From: Flexivirga alba
GTDB lineage: Bacteria > Actinomycetota > Actinomycetes > Actinomycetales > Dermatophilaceae
DNA: 64,000 bases
Reading direction: 5' to 3'
Assembly: GCF_042661025.1 (NCBI RefSeq)
Contig: NZ_JBHSWH010000001.1
Span: 3,596,001 to 3,660,000, forward strand
The notes beneath the pieces are model-generated. The model was not told the DNA's origin. It ran no database searches and saw only the letters and a list, made by a program, of their open reading frames with translations. Position 1 is the stretch's first letter. Each line of letters opens with the position of its first letter. Shown here piece by piece: positions 35,782 through 44,121 of this stretch. A program made the position numbers and the translations under genes.

Positions 35782-37500
35782 TCACCCGACCGGCTGTCTG
35801 GCGCGAACGGGACCCGCGCGTTGCTCGGGATCGTCGGACATGGCCGAGCCGTCCGCCATACGCTCGGCGAGACGGGACGCGAGGGCCATGATCGTCAGGG
35901 CCGGATTGGCCGATCCCTGGGTCGGGCACACCGAGCCGTCGGCGAGGAAGAGGTTGGGCACGGCCCACGACCGCTGGTTTGCGTCCACCACGCTCGTCTC
36001 CGGTGAGCTGCCCATCCGCGCTCCGCCGATCAGGTGCGCGTAGCGGTGGATGGTCAGCACGTCCTGGGCTCCGCCGGCCTTGAGGATGTCGGTGATGACC
36101 TTGGTGGAGTAGGCCTCGTTGGCCTTGTCGTTGTCGGTGAGGGTGTAGTCCATCCGGGCCACGGACAGGCCGTAGGAGTCGACCTCGTCGGCGAGCGTGA
36201 TTCGGTTGTCGGGATGGGCGAGCAGCTCGTTGAGCACACCGACGGTCGCCCAGTGGTTGTAGTCACGCATGTATTCGCGCATGGCACGGCCCCAGTGGCC
36301 GTCGGCGAGCACGTGCTCGGCCCAGCCGATCGGCAGCGGCGAGACCGTCTGGATCGAGAAGCCGCGCGCAAAGCCGCGTGAGGTGTCGGTTTCGTAGTAG
36401 TCCTCGCTGGAGACCTGCGGCGGCGGCGCTTTGTACATCCGCAGCTCCTCCGGCCAGCGGCCGGAGGTCTGAGTGGCGCCCTGCACCATCACGTAGCGGC
36501 CCACCAGGTCGTGGTCGTTGCACAGACCGTGCGGGAACCGCGCCGACGTCGAAGCCAGCAATAGGCGCGGCGTTTCGATCGAATACCCGGCAACCGCAAC
36601 GAATTTCGCACGCTGCAAGCGCTCTGGTCCGCCCGGCTGAGGTAGATAGACCACGCCGCGGGCGCGGCCGGACTCGTCCAGCTCGACCCGGGACGCCATA
36701 CAGTTCGAGCGGATCTCGACGTTGTGTGCCAGGGCGTCCGGGAGATGGGTGACCAGCGGGCTGGCCTTGGCGTTCACCTTGCAGCCCTGCAGGCAGTAAC
36801 CCCGATAGATGCAGTGCGGACGGTTGCCGAAGGTACCGTTGACGATGCCGACCGGACCGACCCGCATCTGGATGCCGAGGGCCTCGGCGCCGCGCCAGAT
36901 GACGTTCGCGGACTCAGAAACCGGGTGAGGACTGCCCGGGTAGCTGTGTGGATGTCCCCACGGCCAGTATTGCCCGGCCACCGGCAACTCGCGCTCCACC
37001 CGTTCGTAGTGCGGCAGCAGGTCCTCGTAGCGGATCGGCCAGTCGGCGCCGACACCGTCGCGGGTGAAGGTCTCCAGGTCCGACGGGTGGAAGCGCGGGG
37101 TGTAGCCGGCGTAGTGCACCATCGAGCCGCCGACACCATGGCCGGAGTTGTTCTTGCCCAACTCGATCGGGTCCGCTCCCCCGATGATCCGCTTGCTGGT
37201 CCAGTAGAGCCCGTGCGAGCCGGCCTCGTCGGAGACCCAGTCCTTGTCCGGGTCCCAGAACGGCCCGGCCTCGATCACCACGATCCGCCAGCCCTTCCGG
37301 GCCAGACGCTGCGCGAGCACCGACCCGCCGGCGCCGGCACCCACGATGACCAGGTCGACCTCGTCCTCATCGTCATACTGCTGCATGGTCTGCCGCCCCG
37401 GTAAGGCGCGCGAGTGCACGTCGAGCAGGAACCGGGAATCGTTGTCGACCGGGCCGATTGAGCCCTTGGCGACGTTACGGAGATGTTCCTTGACACTCAT
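35782..37500 (-). CDS. GMC oxidoreductase, catalytic subunit of a gluconate/sugar dehydrogenase-like complex
   Basis: The 572-residue protein has the FAD-binding GAGAGGSVLAQRLARKGWRI near residue 50, the SGHGVGGSMVHYAG substrate-side motif, the segment HCIYRGYCLQGCKVNAKA and a C-terminal block with the catalytic pair (HLIGGARMG and QGSANPALTIMALASRLAE). This matches the flavoprotein subunit of gluconate 2-dehydrogenase-type complexes, which oxidise sugars or sugar acids and feed electrons to the respiratory chain. The ATG overlaps the stop of the subunit 3 gene. Confidence 0.9.
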   Translation of the reverse strand: MSVKEHLRNVAKGSIGPVDNDSRFLLDVHSRALPGRQTMQQYDDEDEVDLVIVGAGAGGSVLAQRLARKGWRIVVIEAGPFWDPDKDWVSDEAGSHGLYWTSKRIIGGADPIELGKNNSGHGVGGSMVHYAGYTPRFHPSDLETFTRDGVGADWPIRYEDLLPHYERVERELPVAGQYWPWGHPHSYPGSPHPVSESANVIWRGAEALGIQMRVGPVGIVNGTFGNRPHCIYRGYCLQGCKVNAKASPLVTHLPDALAHNVEIRSNCMASRVELDESGRARGVVYLPQPGGPERLQRAKFVAVAGYSIETPRLLLASTSARFPHGLCNDHDLVGRYVMVQGATQTSGRWPEELRMYKAPPPQVSSEDYYETDTSRGFARGFSIQTVSPLPIGWAEHVLADGHWGRAMREYMRDYNHWATVGVLNELLAHPDNRITLADEVDSYGLSVARMDYTLTDNDKANEAYSTKVITDILKAGGAQDVLTIHRYAHLIGGARMGSSPETSVVDANQRSWAVPNLFLADGSVCPTQGSANPALTIMALASRLAERMADGSAMSDDPEQRAGPVRARQPVG

Positions 37501-38264
37501 ACCCCGAACTCCTTCGGCTCCGCCCGGACCGTGCCGACCGGGTCCTCGGTGGTGGCACCACGGCTCTCGGACGGTTCGGTGGAGTTCAGCGCGCCGGTGC
37601 GCATGTAACCGCGCGGATAGGCGGGGCCGCCGAAGCCGATCTCGTTCCACGCCCAGGGGTGGGAGTAGAAGCCGGAGAGGATGGCGCGCATGCACACCGA
37701 CCATGCGCGACTGACGTTGAGCTGGCTCCACGATCCGCCGCTCAGGTGCCCCGCGGCGAAGTCACTCACGAGCTGCTCCTGCTCGTCGATCCCGCACTGA
37801 GCGAACGCGACCTGGAACCGCTCGTGCGCGGACTCGTCCAGCCCGGCCAGCACCAGGTGCCACGTGTCGCGGTCGTCGGGCATGTCGACGTATTGGAAGC
37901 CGTCCAACTTGCCGTCCGCCAACTTGGCGTCCACCGATTCGGCGACCGGAACCCGCGGGTCCTCGTCCTGCCCGGTGGTCACGTCGCACAGCGCACGTAG
38001 GCTCGCCTCCTCCGACGGTTCGAAGAACCGCAATGGCCCGACCGGGTCGAGTCGCGCCAGAACTACGCCGCGGGTCACTGCGTCCCAGGAGTCGGCGTCC
38101 TCCAGCACGTCGTAGTCCGGGTAACGCCCAATCATCTGCGGGGTGATGCCGCGCCGCTGTCGCGGCAGCCATGAGGCGCGCGGGGGCGCCCCGTCCGCGC
38201 GCAGGTGCGGCAGGTGCTCGCCCTTGTCCTTGTCGATCCTCTTCTCGTCGCTTTCCGCCGGCAT
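37497..38264 (-). CDS. Gluconate 2-dehydrogenase subunit 3-like protein
   Basis: The 255-residue protein carries the subunit 3 core (FFEPSEEASLRALCDVTTGQ, LDESAHERFQVAFAQCG, SGFYSHPWAWNEIGFGGPAY). In gluconate 2-dehydrogenase this subunit helps to assemble and export the flavoprotein. The N-terminus lacks the usual Tat signal. The ATG at 38264 has GGGAGA upstream and overlaps the stop of the preceding gene (ATGA). Operon position agrees with a role as partner of the GMC subunit. Confidence 0.85.
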   Translation of the reverse strand: MPAESDEKRIDKDKGEHLPHLRADGAPPRASWLPRQRRGITPQMIGRYPDYDVLEDADSWDAVTRGVVLARLDPVGPLRFFEPSEEASLRALCDVTTGQDEDPRVPVAESVDAKLADGKLDGFQYVDMPDDRDTWHLVLAGLDESAHERFQVAFAQCGIDEQEQLVSDFAAGHLSGGSWSQLNVSRAWSVCMRAILSGFYSHPWAWNEIGFGGPAYPRGYMRTGALNSTEPSESRGATTEDPVGTVRAEPKEFGV

Positions 38265-38733
38265 CACTTCTCCCGCCGCAAGATCGCCGCGAGGAGCCCC
38301 ATCCCGCCGACGATGCACATCAGCCCCGGCGCGGCGATGGGCGGCCCCATCGGGACGTTGTACGACGCGTTCTTCCAGCCGCCCGGCTTGCGCGAGACGC
38401 CGCGGGCGTGGAAGTACTCCCCGCCAAACCGTTCAGCGTGTATGCCGCCGCCGTGACCGGCAGTGCGGTCTTGGCCCACTTTTTGCTGAACACCCCGGCG
38501 ACGCCGGCGACCACGACCGGCGGCGTCACCAGGACTGGTGACCACATCCACTTGTTGCCGAACCCGGCCTTGTAGTGCTCGAGGTAGATCTCGGCCGTGG
38601 TCACCAGTGCGGCCACCGCGGTGAGCCCGGACAGCGACTGCTCAAAACGGCCGTGCTCGACATTCGCCACGGCTCGGTCGATCAGGTGGACGACCCCACT
38701 GGATTGCGCGGAACTCATTCGGAACAAAGACAT
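38264..38733 (-). pseudogene. Small membrane subunit next to the GMC oxidoreductase, frame break near 38420
   Basis: The first frame (ATG 38733) has two membrane helices and reads to ALPVTAAAYTLNGL. The continuation GEYFHARGVSRKPGGWKNAS followed by MGPPIAAPGLMCIVGGMGLL lies in the next frame. One missing base in the CCCC at 38419-38422 rejoins them into about 156 residues. The conserved position next to GMC and subunit 3 genes suggests a membrane anchor, which is inference. Confidence 0.75.
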
Positions 38734-38734
38734 T

Positions 38735-39094
38735 TCATACCTCCATCAGCAAAACGGTGGTCAGCAGGTGCGGCCGGTCGGTGCGACGCACCAGCAGGTC
38801 CCCGACCGCGAAGAGGAACGCGACAGCCGCGGATGCCGACGCCTGGCGACGATGGCTGGGCCAGATGGCGACCGCCAGCATGGAGACTCCGTGCAGCGCA
38901 TCGACCGCTGCCGCGGCGGTGTAGACGGTGGCGGTGTCTGACCGGGCCGGGCCCGATACGCCGCGCGCCCAGGCTTCGGCACCGGCTTGGACCAGCATCC
39001 GCCCGCCCTGCAGCCGGTCGAGCAGGGAATGCCGACAGGCCAACGCGAGGCCGCACGCTGCTCTCGCGCCGGTCACGGCGGCTTCGGCGGGCAT
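38735..39094 (-). CDS. Hypothetical alanine-rich membrane-associated protein
   Basis: The 119-residue protein starts at an ATG that overlaps the SDR stop (ATGA). It is alanine-rich with two to three weakly hydrophobic helices (VYTAAAAVDALHGVSMLAVA, AFLFAVGDLLV). No family recognised. The position inside the operon and the coupled start are the main support. Confidence 0.7.
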   Translation of the reverse strand: MPAEAAVTGARAACGLALACRHSLLDRLQGGRMLVQAGAEAWARGVSGPARSDTATVYTAAAAVDALHGVSMLAVAIWPSHRRQASASAAVAFLFAVGDLLVRRTDRPHLLTTVLLMEV

Positions 39095-40122
39095 CACCGC
39101 AATCGCCGCCGTAGACCTGCCGACAGAGCGGCTATCCCGGCGCTCGCCGCGGCGGCGGCGAGCCCGATTTCCACATGGTGGTGCGAGGCGGTCAACTGAT
39201 AGCAGGTGTCCGTCGCAATCTTGTCGAATGCGCCATGGGTGCCGTAGTCGCGGTCCTGGTCGGCGGGACTGAAGAGATTGTCCGGCTGATCGGGGTCGCG
39301 CCGCTGGTCGGTCTGCTGTGAGGAGAAGCCGGTGCGCCCGAGATAGCGGTCGAGAATGCCGGGGACGACTGCGTTGGCCAGCAGTGTCCCGACGGTGCTG
39401 CCGCCGACCCAGTATTCGCGACGGCGTGGATGCTCGGCGGCATACACGACGGCACGACCGGGGATCTCGGGCTGATAGATCGGCGGCACCGGCTGCGCGT
39501 TGTTGGGCAGCCGGGAACGCACCCAGGAGAACTGCGGGGTGTTGGTGCCCGGCATCTGCACCATGGTCGTGTGCACGCCCGCCTTCTCGTGCAGCAACTC
39601 GCAACGCAGCGCCTCGTTGAAACCCTGTATGGCGTGCTTGCCGCCGCAATATGCCGACTGCAACGGTATGCCGCGATACGCCAGCGCGGAGCCGACCTGC
39701 ACGATGGTGCCGCGATCACGTGGCCGGAACCGGCGCAGCGCGGTCATCGTGCCGTAGACGAATCCCAGGTAGGTCACCTTGGTGACCCGCTCGAACTCCT
39801 CCGGCTCGATCTCCCATACCGGCGCGAAGACCGACGTGAACGCGACGTTCACCCAGACATCGATCTCACCGAAGTGCTCCTCGACCTGCACTGCGGCCTG
39901 CTCGATCTGGTCGTGCTCGGCCACATCGGTGGGTACCGTCATCGCCTGCCCACCGGCACGCCGGACCTCCTCGGCTGCGCCCTCCAAACCGGCGTGTCCA
40001 CGAGCCAGCAGAGCGACCCGATCGCCGCGCGCCCCGAAGGCGATCGCGGCTGCACGGCCGATGCCCCCGCTGGCGCCGGTGACGACCACGGTCTGCGGGC
40101 GGTGCTGCGATTTCCTGCTCAT
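39094..40122 (-). CDS. Short-chain dehydrogenase/reductase with a C-terminal extension
   Basis: The first 250 of 342 residues form an SDR with TGASGGIGRAAAIAFG for cofactor binding, the catalytic serine in VGSALAYRG and YCGGK as the active-site Tyr/Lys. The usual NNAG is replaced by VNVAF. The last 80 residues are a tail ending in a hydrophobic helix (IGLAAAAASAGIAALSAGLR), so the enzyme may be membrane-attached. Likely substrate: a sugar or alcohol, given the neighbouring genes. Coupled by ATGA to GH15. Confidence 0.87.
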   Translation of the reverse strand: MSRKSQHRPQTVVVTGASGGIGRAAAIAFGARGDRVALLARGHAGLEGAAEEVRRAGGQAMTVPTDVAEHDQIEQAAVQVEEHFGEIDVWVNVAFTSVFAPVWEIEPEEFERVTKVTYLGFVYGTMTALRRFRPRDRGTIVQVGSALAYRGIPLQSAYCGGKHAIQGFNEALRCELLHEKAGVHTTMVQMPGTNTPQFSWVRSRLPNNAQPVPPIYQPEIPGRAVVYAAEHPRRREYWVGGSTVGTLLANAVVPGILDRYLGRTGFSSQQTDQRRDPDQPDNLFSPADQDRDYGTHGAFDKIATDTCYQLTASHHHVEIGLAAAAASAGIAALSAGLRRRLR

Positions 40123-41882
40123 GAGATGCCTCCTGCGGGTCGCGTCAGTGTGTGTGCTGTTTCGAGGGTGATGGCGTGCACGAATGCCTGTGGGAAATTG
40201 CCCCGCAGCTGGCGCTGCTGGACGTCGAACTCCTCGGTGAACAGCCCGGGCGAGCCGCAGGCGGATCGGCTGCGCTCGAACCAGCGGACGGCCTCCAGCG
40301 CGTCGCCCTGCTGGTGAGCAGCGAGCGCCATCAGCTGACCACACAGCAGGAACGCGCCTTCGGCGTCATACAACGGCCCGGCGTCCTGTCGGAAGCGGTA
40401 GACGTAACCGTCCTGGCTGAGGTCCGCCTGCACTGCCTTGTATGTCGCGACGCTGCGCGGGTCGTCGGCGGGCACACCGCCGCGGATCGCGGGCAGCAGC
40501 AACGCGGCGTCGACGCGGTCGTCGTCCGGAGCGCGTTTCCACCGGCCATCGGCGGCGACACAGTCGGAGGCCGCGCTGGCGACAAGGGTGTCGGCCAGGC
40601 CGGCCCAGCGCGCCGCGTCGTGCTTCGGCGCGTGCTGGGCGATCTGGCGCAGGCCGGACGCGCACATCAGCCGGGAGTGCGCCCAGTGCTTGGGATCCAG
40701 CTCCCAGATCCCGTTGTCGGGCTCGGTCCACGTGTGCTCGATCGCTGCGACCAGGGCTTGTACGGCGTCCCAGTGCTCCACGTCCAAGTGGTCGTGGCGC
40801 GCCGCGGTCGACAGCAGCAGCAGCGCCTCGCCGCAGCAGTCCAGCTGGTATTGACCCTTGACCCAGTTGCCGGTTTTTGCGACGCCGCCGGGATAGCCGG
40901 GCAGGCCGAGGTCGTGCTCCTTGGGTAGGTTCGCGCTGTCGATCCGGTAGGCCGGCCGGAGCTTGTCGCCGTCGGCGAGGACCCGCTCGGAGACGAACTG
41001 CACCGCCGAGTCCAGCAATGGCAGCGGGCCGACCGATCCGACTGCTTGTCCGGCGTAACACTGGTCGCGGATCCACGCGTAGCGGTAGTCGTAGTTGCGG
41101 CCGGCATCGGCGCGCTCCGGCAATCCTGTCGTGGCGGCCGCGACCATCGCTCCGGACGAACTGGTCATGCCGCGCAACACTGCATACGACAGCTCGGCGT
41201 CCCGTGGCGCCAGACTGGTGCTCATTTCCGGCACGTCTTTTGCCCACGCATGCTCGGTAGCTACCCACGCATCGGCTGCGCGAACCGGGCTGTCCGCCAA
41301 CTGTGCTCCGATCTCGAGCACCAGATCGTGGCGCTGCCCCGGTTCAAGTTCGATCTCCTGGATGAGCGCACCGTCGCTGACCGCGGCCAGTGCCGCCCCG
41401 CTCCAGCGAAACCTCTGATCCCCCGAATTCCCTTCCCACACCTCGTGGTCCAGCCGCACCTCGCGCATTGGTTCCTTGCCGAAGCCGGCCCGCACGTCGA
41501 GTGCGATTCGCACTCGAGCAGCTCCGCGCACTGCACGAATTTGTCGGAGCAGCACCGCGCGGCCAGGCTCTCCGGGGTGTGCCAGCGCCTCGCGGCACTC
41601 GATGATGGCGTCGGTCGTGACCCACCGGCTGCGCCAGATCAGTGACCGCGCCTCGTAACTGCCACCCCACACCATGTTGGGATCCGTCGGCGTCACGGCG
41701 TAGACCCCGGGGCCGCCGATCAACGCGGAGAAGACCGCATCGTCGTGCCATTGCGGGGCACACATCCACACCACGTCGCCGCGCGGGCCGATCACCGCGC
41801 CACGCTCACCGTCTGCCAGCAACGCGTATTCGCGGAGAACGTGCGGAGAAAATCGCTGATAAGGCACGTTCAACGTGGACAC
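40119..41882 (-). CDS. GH15 glycoside hydrolase (glucoamylase/trehalase-like)
   Basis: The 587-residue cytoplasmic protein has the N-terminal beta-sandwich (LLADGERGAVIGPRGDVVWM) and the (alpha/alpha)6 barrel with the catalytic region RNYDYRYAWIRDQCYAG and the second acid in the block around QALVAAIEHTWTEPDNGIWE. Actinobacterial members hydrolyse trehalose or maltooligosaccharides to glucose, and the following sugar-oxidation genes could use this glucose. First gene of an operon reaching to at least 33910. Confidence 0.9.
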   Translation of the reverse strand: MSTLNVPYQRFSPHVLREYALLADGERGAVIGPRGDVVWMCAPQWHDDAVFSALIGGPGVYAVTPTDPNMVWGGSYEARSLIWRSRWVTTDAIIECREALAHPGEPGRAVLLRQIRAVRGAARVRIALDVRAGFGKEPMREVRLDHEVWEGNSGDQRFRWSGAALAAVSDGALIQEIELEPGQRHDLVLEIGAQLADSPVRAADAWVATEHAWAKDVPEMSTSLAPRDAELSYAVLRGMTSSSGAMVAAATTGLPERADAGRNYDYRYAWIRDQCYAGQAVGSVGPLPLLDSAVQFVSERVLADGDKLRPAYRIDSANLPKEHDLGLPGYPGGVAKTGNWVKGQYQLDCCGEALLLLSTAARHDHLDVEHWDAVQALVAAIEHTWTEPDNGIWELDPKHWAHSRLMCASGLRQIAQHAPKHDAARWAGLADTLVASAASDCVAADGRWKRAPDDDRVDAALLLPAIRGGVPADDPRSVATYKAVQADLSQDGYVYRFRQDAGPLYDAEGAFLLCGQLMALAAHQQGDALEAVRWFERSRSACGSPGLFTEEFDVQQRQLRGNFPQAFVHAITLETAHTLTRPAGGIS

Positions 41883-41943
41883 GTTCCCGTTATCCCATCT
41901 GTCGGCAATGGCCGCTCGCGGTCAGCGCGCTTCCGTGGGTTAC

Positions 41944-41969
41944 CTACCCGCAGATGGCGATCCTCAACC
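41944..41969 (-). promoter_or_regulatory. SigB/SigF-type promoter for the GH15 operon
   Basis: On the minus strand GGTT, a 16-base spacer and GGGTAG end 62 bases before the GH15 start. It overlaps the start of the divergent small gene at 41954. Confidence 0.6.
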
Positions 41970-42193
41970 GTGCCAGCGCCGCACTGGATGCAGCGTGTCT
42001 CTCAGCCTCCGCCGAGCGGTCCATCATCGACGCGTTCCGAATGCGCGAAACCGAAGGTTATGAAGCAGGAAACGAGGCACTTCGCCGCTGGCTTCAGCGG
42101 CCAGGATCCCAACCCGGCCACCTGATCACCATGGCAGCAGAATTCCCGAAAGCCCACGCAGCCATCCGCCGAGGTTTGGAGATCCTCCTGTGA
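41954..42193 (+). CDS. Hypothetical small protein with an RLE-rich helical core
   Basis: The 79-residue frame (AACLSASAERSIIDAFRMRE, then EAGNEALRRWLQRPGSQPGH) reads as a genuine folded protein and has no shadow-like composition. No ribosome site precedes the ATG; translation may be leaderless or start further upstream. An 18-base perfect palindrome follows its stop. No family recognised. Confidence 0.5.
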   Translation: MAILNRASAALDAACLSASAERSIIDAFRMRETEGYEAGNEALRRWLQRPGSQPGHLITMAAEFPKAHAAIRRGLEILL

Positions 42194-42196
42194 CCC

Positions 42197-42214
42197 CGGT
42201 GGCCCGGGCCACCG
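42197..42214. promoter_or_regulatory. Perfect 18-base palindrome
   Basis: CGGTGGCCCGGGCCACCG reads the same on both strands, four bases after the stop at 42193. With no loop it is more like a dimer-binding operator than a terminator. Confidence 0.5.
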
Positions 42215-42341
42215 TCGCCGGCCGCGCCTACCCTGACCTAGAACAAGGCCCGCAAAGACGGCCCCGCGTGACCACCATGTGGCGTCGACCAACCGAGGCC
42301 ACATCAGCACACATCGCGACGGACCCGGCGGGGCTGCCACA

Positions 42342-42354
42342 GGACCTTCGGCCC
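42342..42354 (+). promoter_or_regulatory. DosR/DevR-like box upstream of the SHOCT and universal stress genes
   Basis: GGACCTTCGGCCC, 59 bases before the ATG at 42414 and flanked by CCACAGG/CCTGTGG arms. One mismatch from the box at 54496. Confidence 0.5.
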
Positions 42355-42413
42355 TGTGGCGGTCGGCGTCCGAGAGCCAGGCTGAACACAAATCGTTCAG
42401 CAGGAGGTTCGTG

Positions 42414-42644
42414 ATGATGGGTTGGGCAGATGGGGTCGGCAGCGTAGGCGGCTGGATGGCGGTGTGCGGGATCGTGGTCGGCGTCGCGCTGCTGGCGTGC
42501 ACCGTCGCGCTGATCCGCGTGAACTATCGGGACCGCTCACAGGAACCTCTGTCGGAGGCGGAGCGTGCACTGCGACTGCGCCTTGCTCGCGGAGAGATCG
42601 ACCTGGACGAGTTCTTCAGGGAACAGGCCGCGCTGCGGCGCTGA
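42414..42644 (+). CDS. SHOCT-domain small membrane protein
   Basis: The 76-residue protein has one N-terminal membrane helix (GGWMAVCGIVVGVALLACTV) and a C-terminal SHOCT domain (ALRLRLARGEIDLDEFFREQ). SHOCT proteins are small, often membrane-tethered, and probably mediate oligomer contacts. AGGAGG at 42402-42407 fits the ATG at 42414 best. First gene of an operon with the universal stress protein; a DosR-like box lies upstream. Confidence 0.85.
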   Translation: MMGWADGVGSVGGWMAVCGIVVGVALLACTVALIRVNYRDRSQEPLSEAERALRLRLARGEIDLDEFFREQAALRR

Positions 42645-42664
42645 ATCGTGATGGAGGAATGAAC

Positions 42665-43113
42665 ATGCCAATTCAACACGACAGCCGCGTCATCGTCGTA
42701 GGCGTCGACGGGTCAACCGGGTCGCTGAGAGCGATGCGCTGGGCCATCAGCGAGGCCGCCCTGCGCGGCTGTGCCATCGAGGCCGTCACGGTATGGCGGG
42801 CCGGATCCTACGGCGCCGACACTCGTCAAGCTGCAGAAGAACTCCGGGCCCAAGTGGTCAGGGATGCCTGCACCGACCTGACCGACGGACCACCGATCTC
42901 GGAGGAGACCGAGACTGGCAGCCCTGAAGAGGTGCTGGTGGCTCGCTCGCGGGGGCGAGCCTCCTCGTCATCGGCAGTCACGGTGTCGGGTCGATACGCC
43001 ATGCGGCGCTCGGCTCGACGAGCGAGTACTGCTCGCGAATGGCGGCGTGTCCGGTGGTCGTGCTGCCGACGCCGGCGGACGAGGTGCACCACGCCGAACT
43101 CGCCGAACGTTAG
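42665..43113 (+). pseudogene. Universal stress protein, frame break in the G run at 42951
   Basis: The first frame (ATG 42665, GGAGG upstream) gives VIVVGVDGSTGSLRAMRWA, the UspA start, up to EEVLVARSR. The rest is in the next frame: GASLLVIGSHGVGSIRHAAL, then GSTSEYCSRMAACPVVVLP with the ATP-binding glycines. One missing G in the GGGGG at 42951-42955 restores a 149-residue protein. Universal stress proteins bind ATP and are core members of dormancy regulons. Confidence 0.85.
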
Positions 43114-43123
43114 GAGGCGGGCG

Positions 43124-44070
43124 TCAGGCGGAGTGCCCGGCGGCTGCAGCCGACATCGGCGAGCCTGCTCGTCCTCTCGTGGGCGCATAACACAGCACCG
43201 CCGGGACGAGCAGCGTCACCGAGAACGCTGCCAGGACCGCGATGTCGGCCGGCGATGAGCCAGGCCCGTCTTCGGCATACATGGCGATGCCCATCGCCAG
43301 GATCGCGAGCGGCACTGTGGCGGACCAGCCGACGATCGCGCTGCGAGCCCGCACCGCCCACTGACTACCGCGCCAGGTCCCGATGCCCGCAACGAGCATC
43401 GTGGGTATGACGACGACGAGATCCTCCAGAGCGATCGTCCAGAAGATCGTCGGACTCGCTCGGTAGGTCGGGCTGGTCGGGTGGGCACTTATCGCGTCGG
43501 CCAATGCGGGAACGTAGCGGCCGATCACGAGCAGCACGGACGTTCCGGCAAGCACTCCCCGGTCAGTCGGGCACGTCCGGGTGACAGTGCCGGCACCACC
43601 GCCGGGCTCGTCATGGTCCATGCGCCGACGCCGACCGCACCAGCCACCAGGAGGAGCCCCAACAGGAGCGGGAAGAACCGCTCGACGTTCCCGGGTATGC
43701 CGGAGTAGTCGGGTCCGAGGACCACCTCGGTGACCATGTAGAGGGTGTATGTCGCCGGCGCGAGCGCCAAGGGTGCTGTCAGTCGTGCCCCTCGCAGCGC
43801 GGCCAGGCCGAGAGCGACAGACACCGGCGCGACGACGATCAATGAAACGGCGTCGGCCGCCTCGAGCTGAGTCCTCATCAGTCCGGTGACGCGGTACCGG
43901 ATGACCCCGGTGACCAACGGCCCGAGGAAGGAAGTCACTGCCAGGCCGACACCCAGTGCGATCAGGCCGCCGCCCAACCAGTTCTGTCGACGCCGCTGCG
44001 CCGGCTCGCTGTGCACCGGCAACTTGTCCTGCAGCACTCGAAGGAGCCGAGAGAATCTGAACAGTCTCAT
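43124..44070 (-). pseudogene. Multi-span membrane protein, frame break near 43557
   Basis: From the ATG at 44070 the first frame gives two halves of three helices (LGGGLIALGVGLAVTSFLGP, LVVAPVSVALGLAAL) and runs to GRARLTG. It continues in the next frame with GVLAGTSVLLVIGRYVPALA and further helices to the end. One missing G in the run at 43557-43560 joins them into about 315 residues. No family recognised. Its stop is only ten bases from the convergent universal stress gene. Confidence 0.65.
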
Positions 44071-44121
44071 ACACCCATCGTCGACGCCCGTCACCAAGAG
44101 CGCCGGTGCCAAAAGTCCCGC

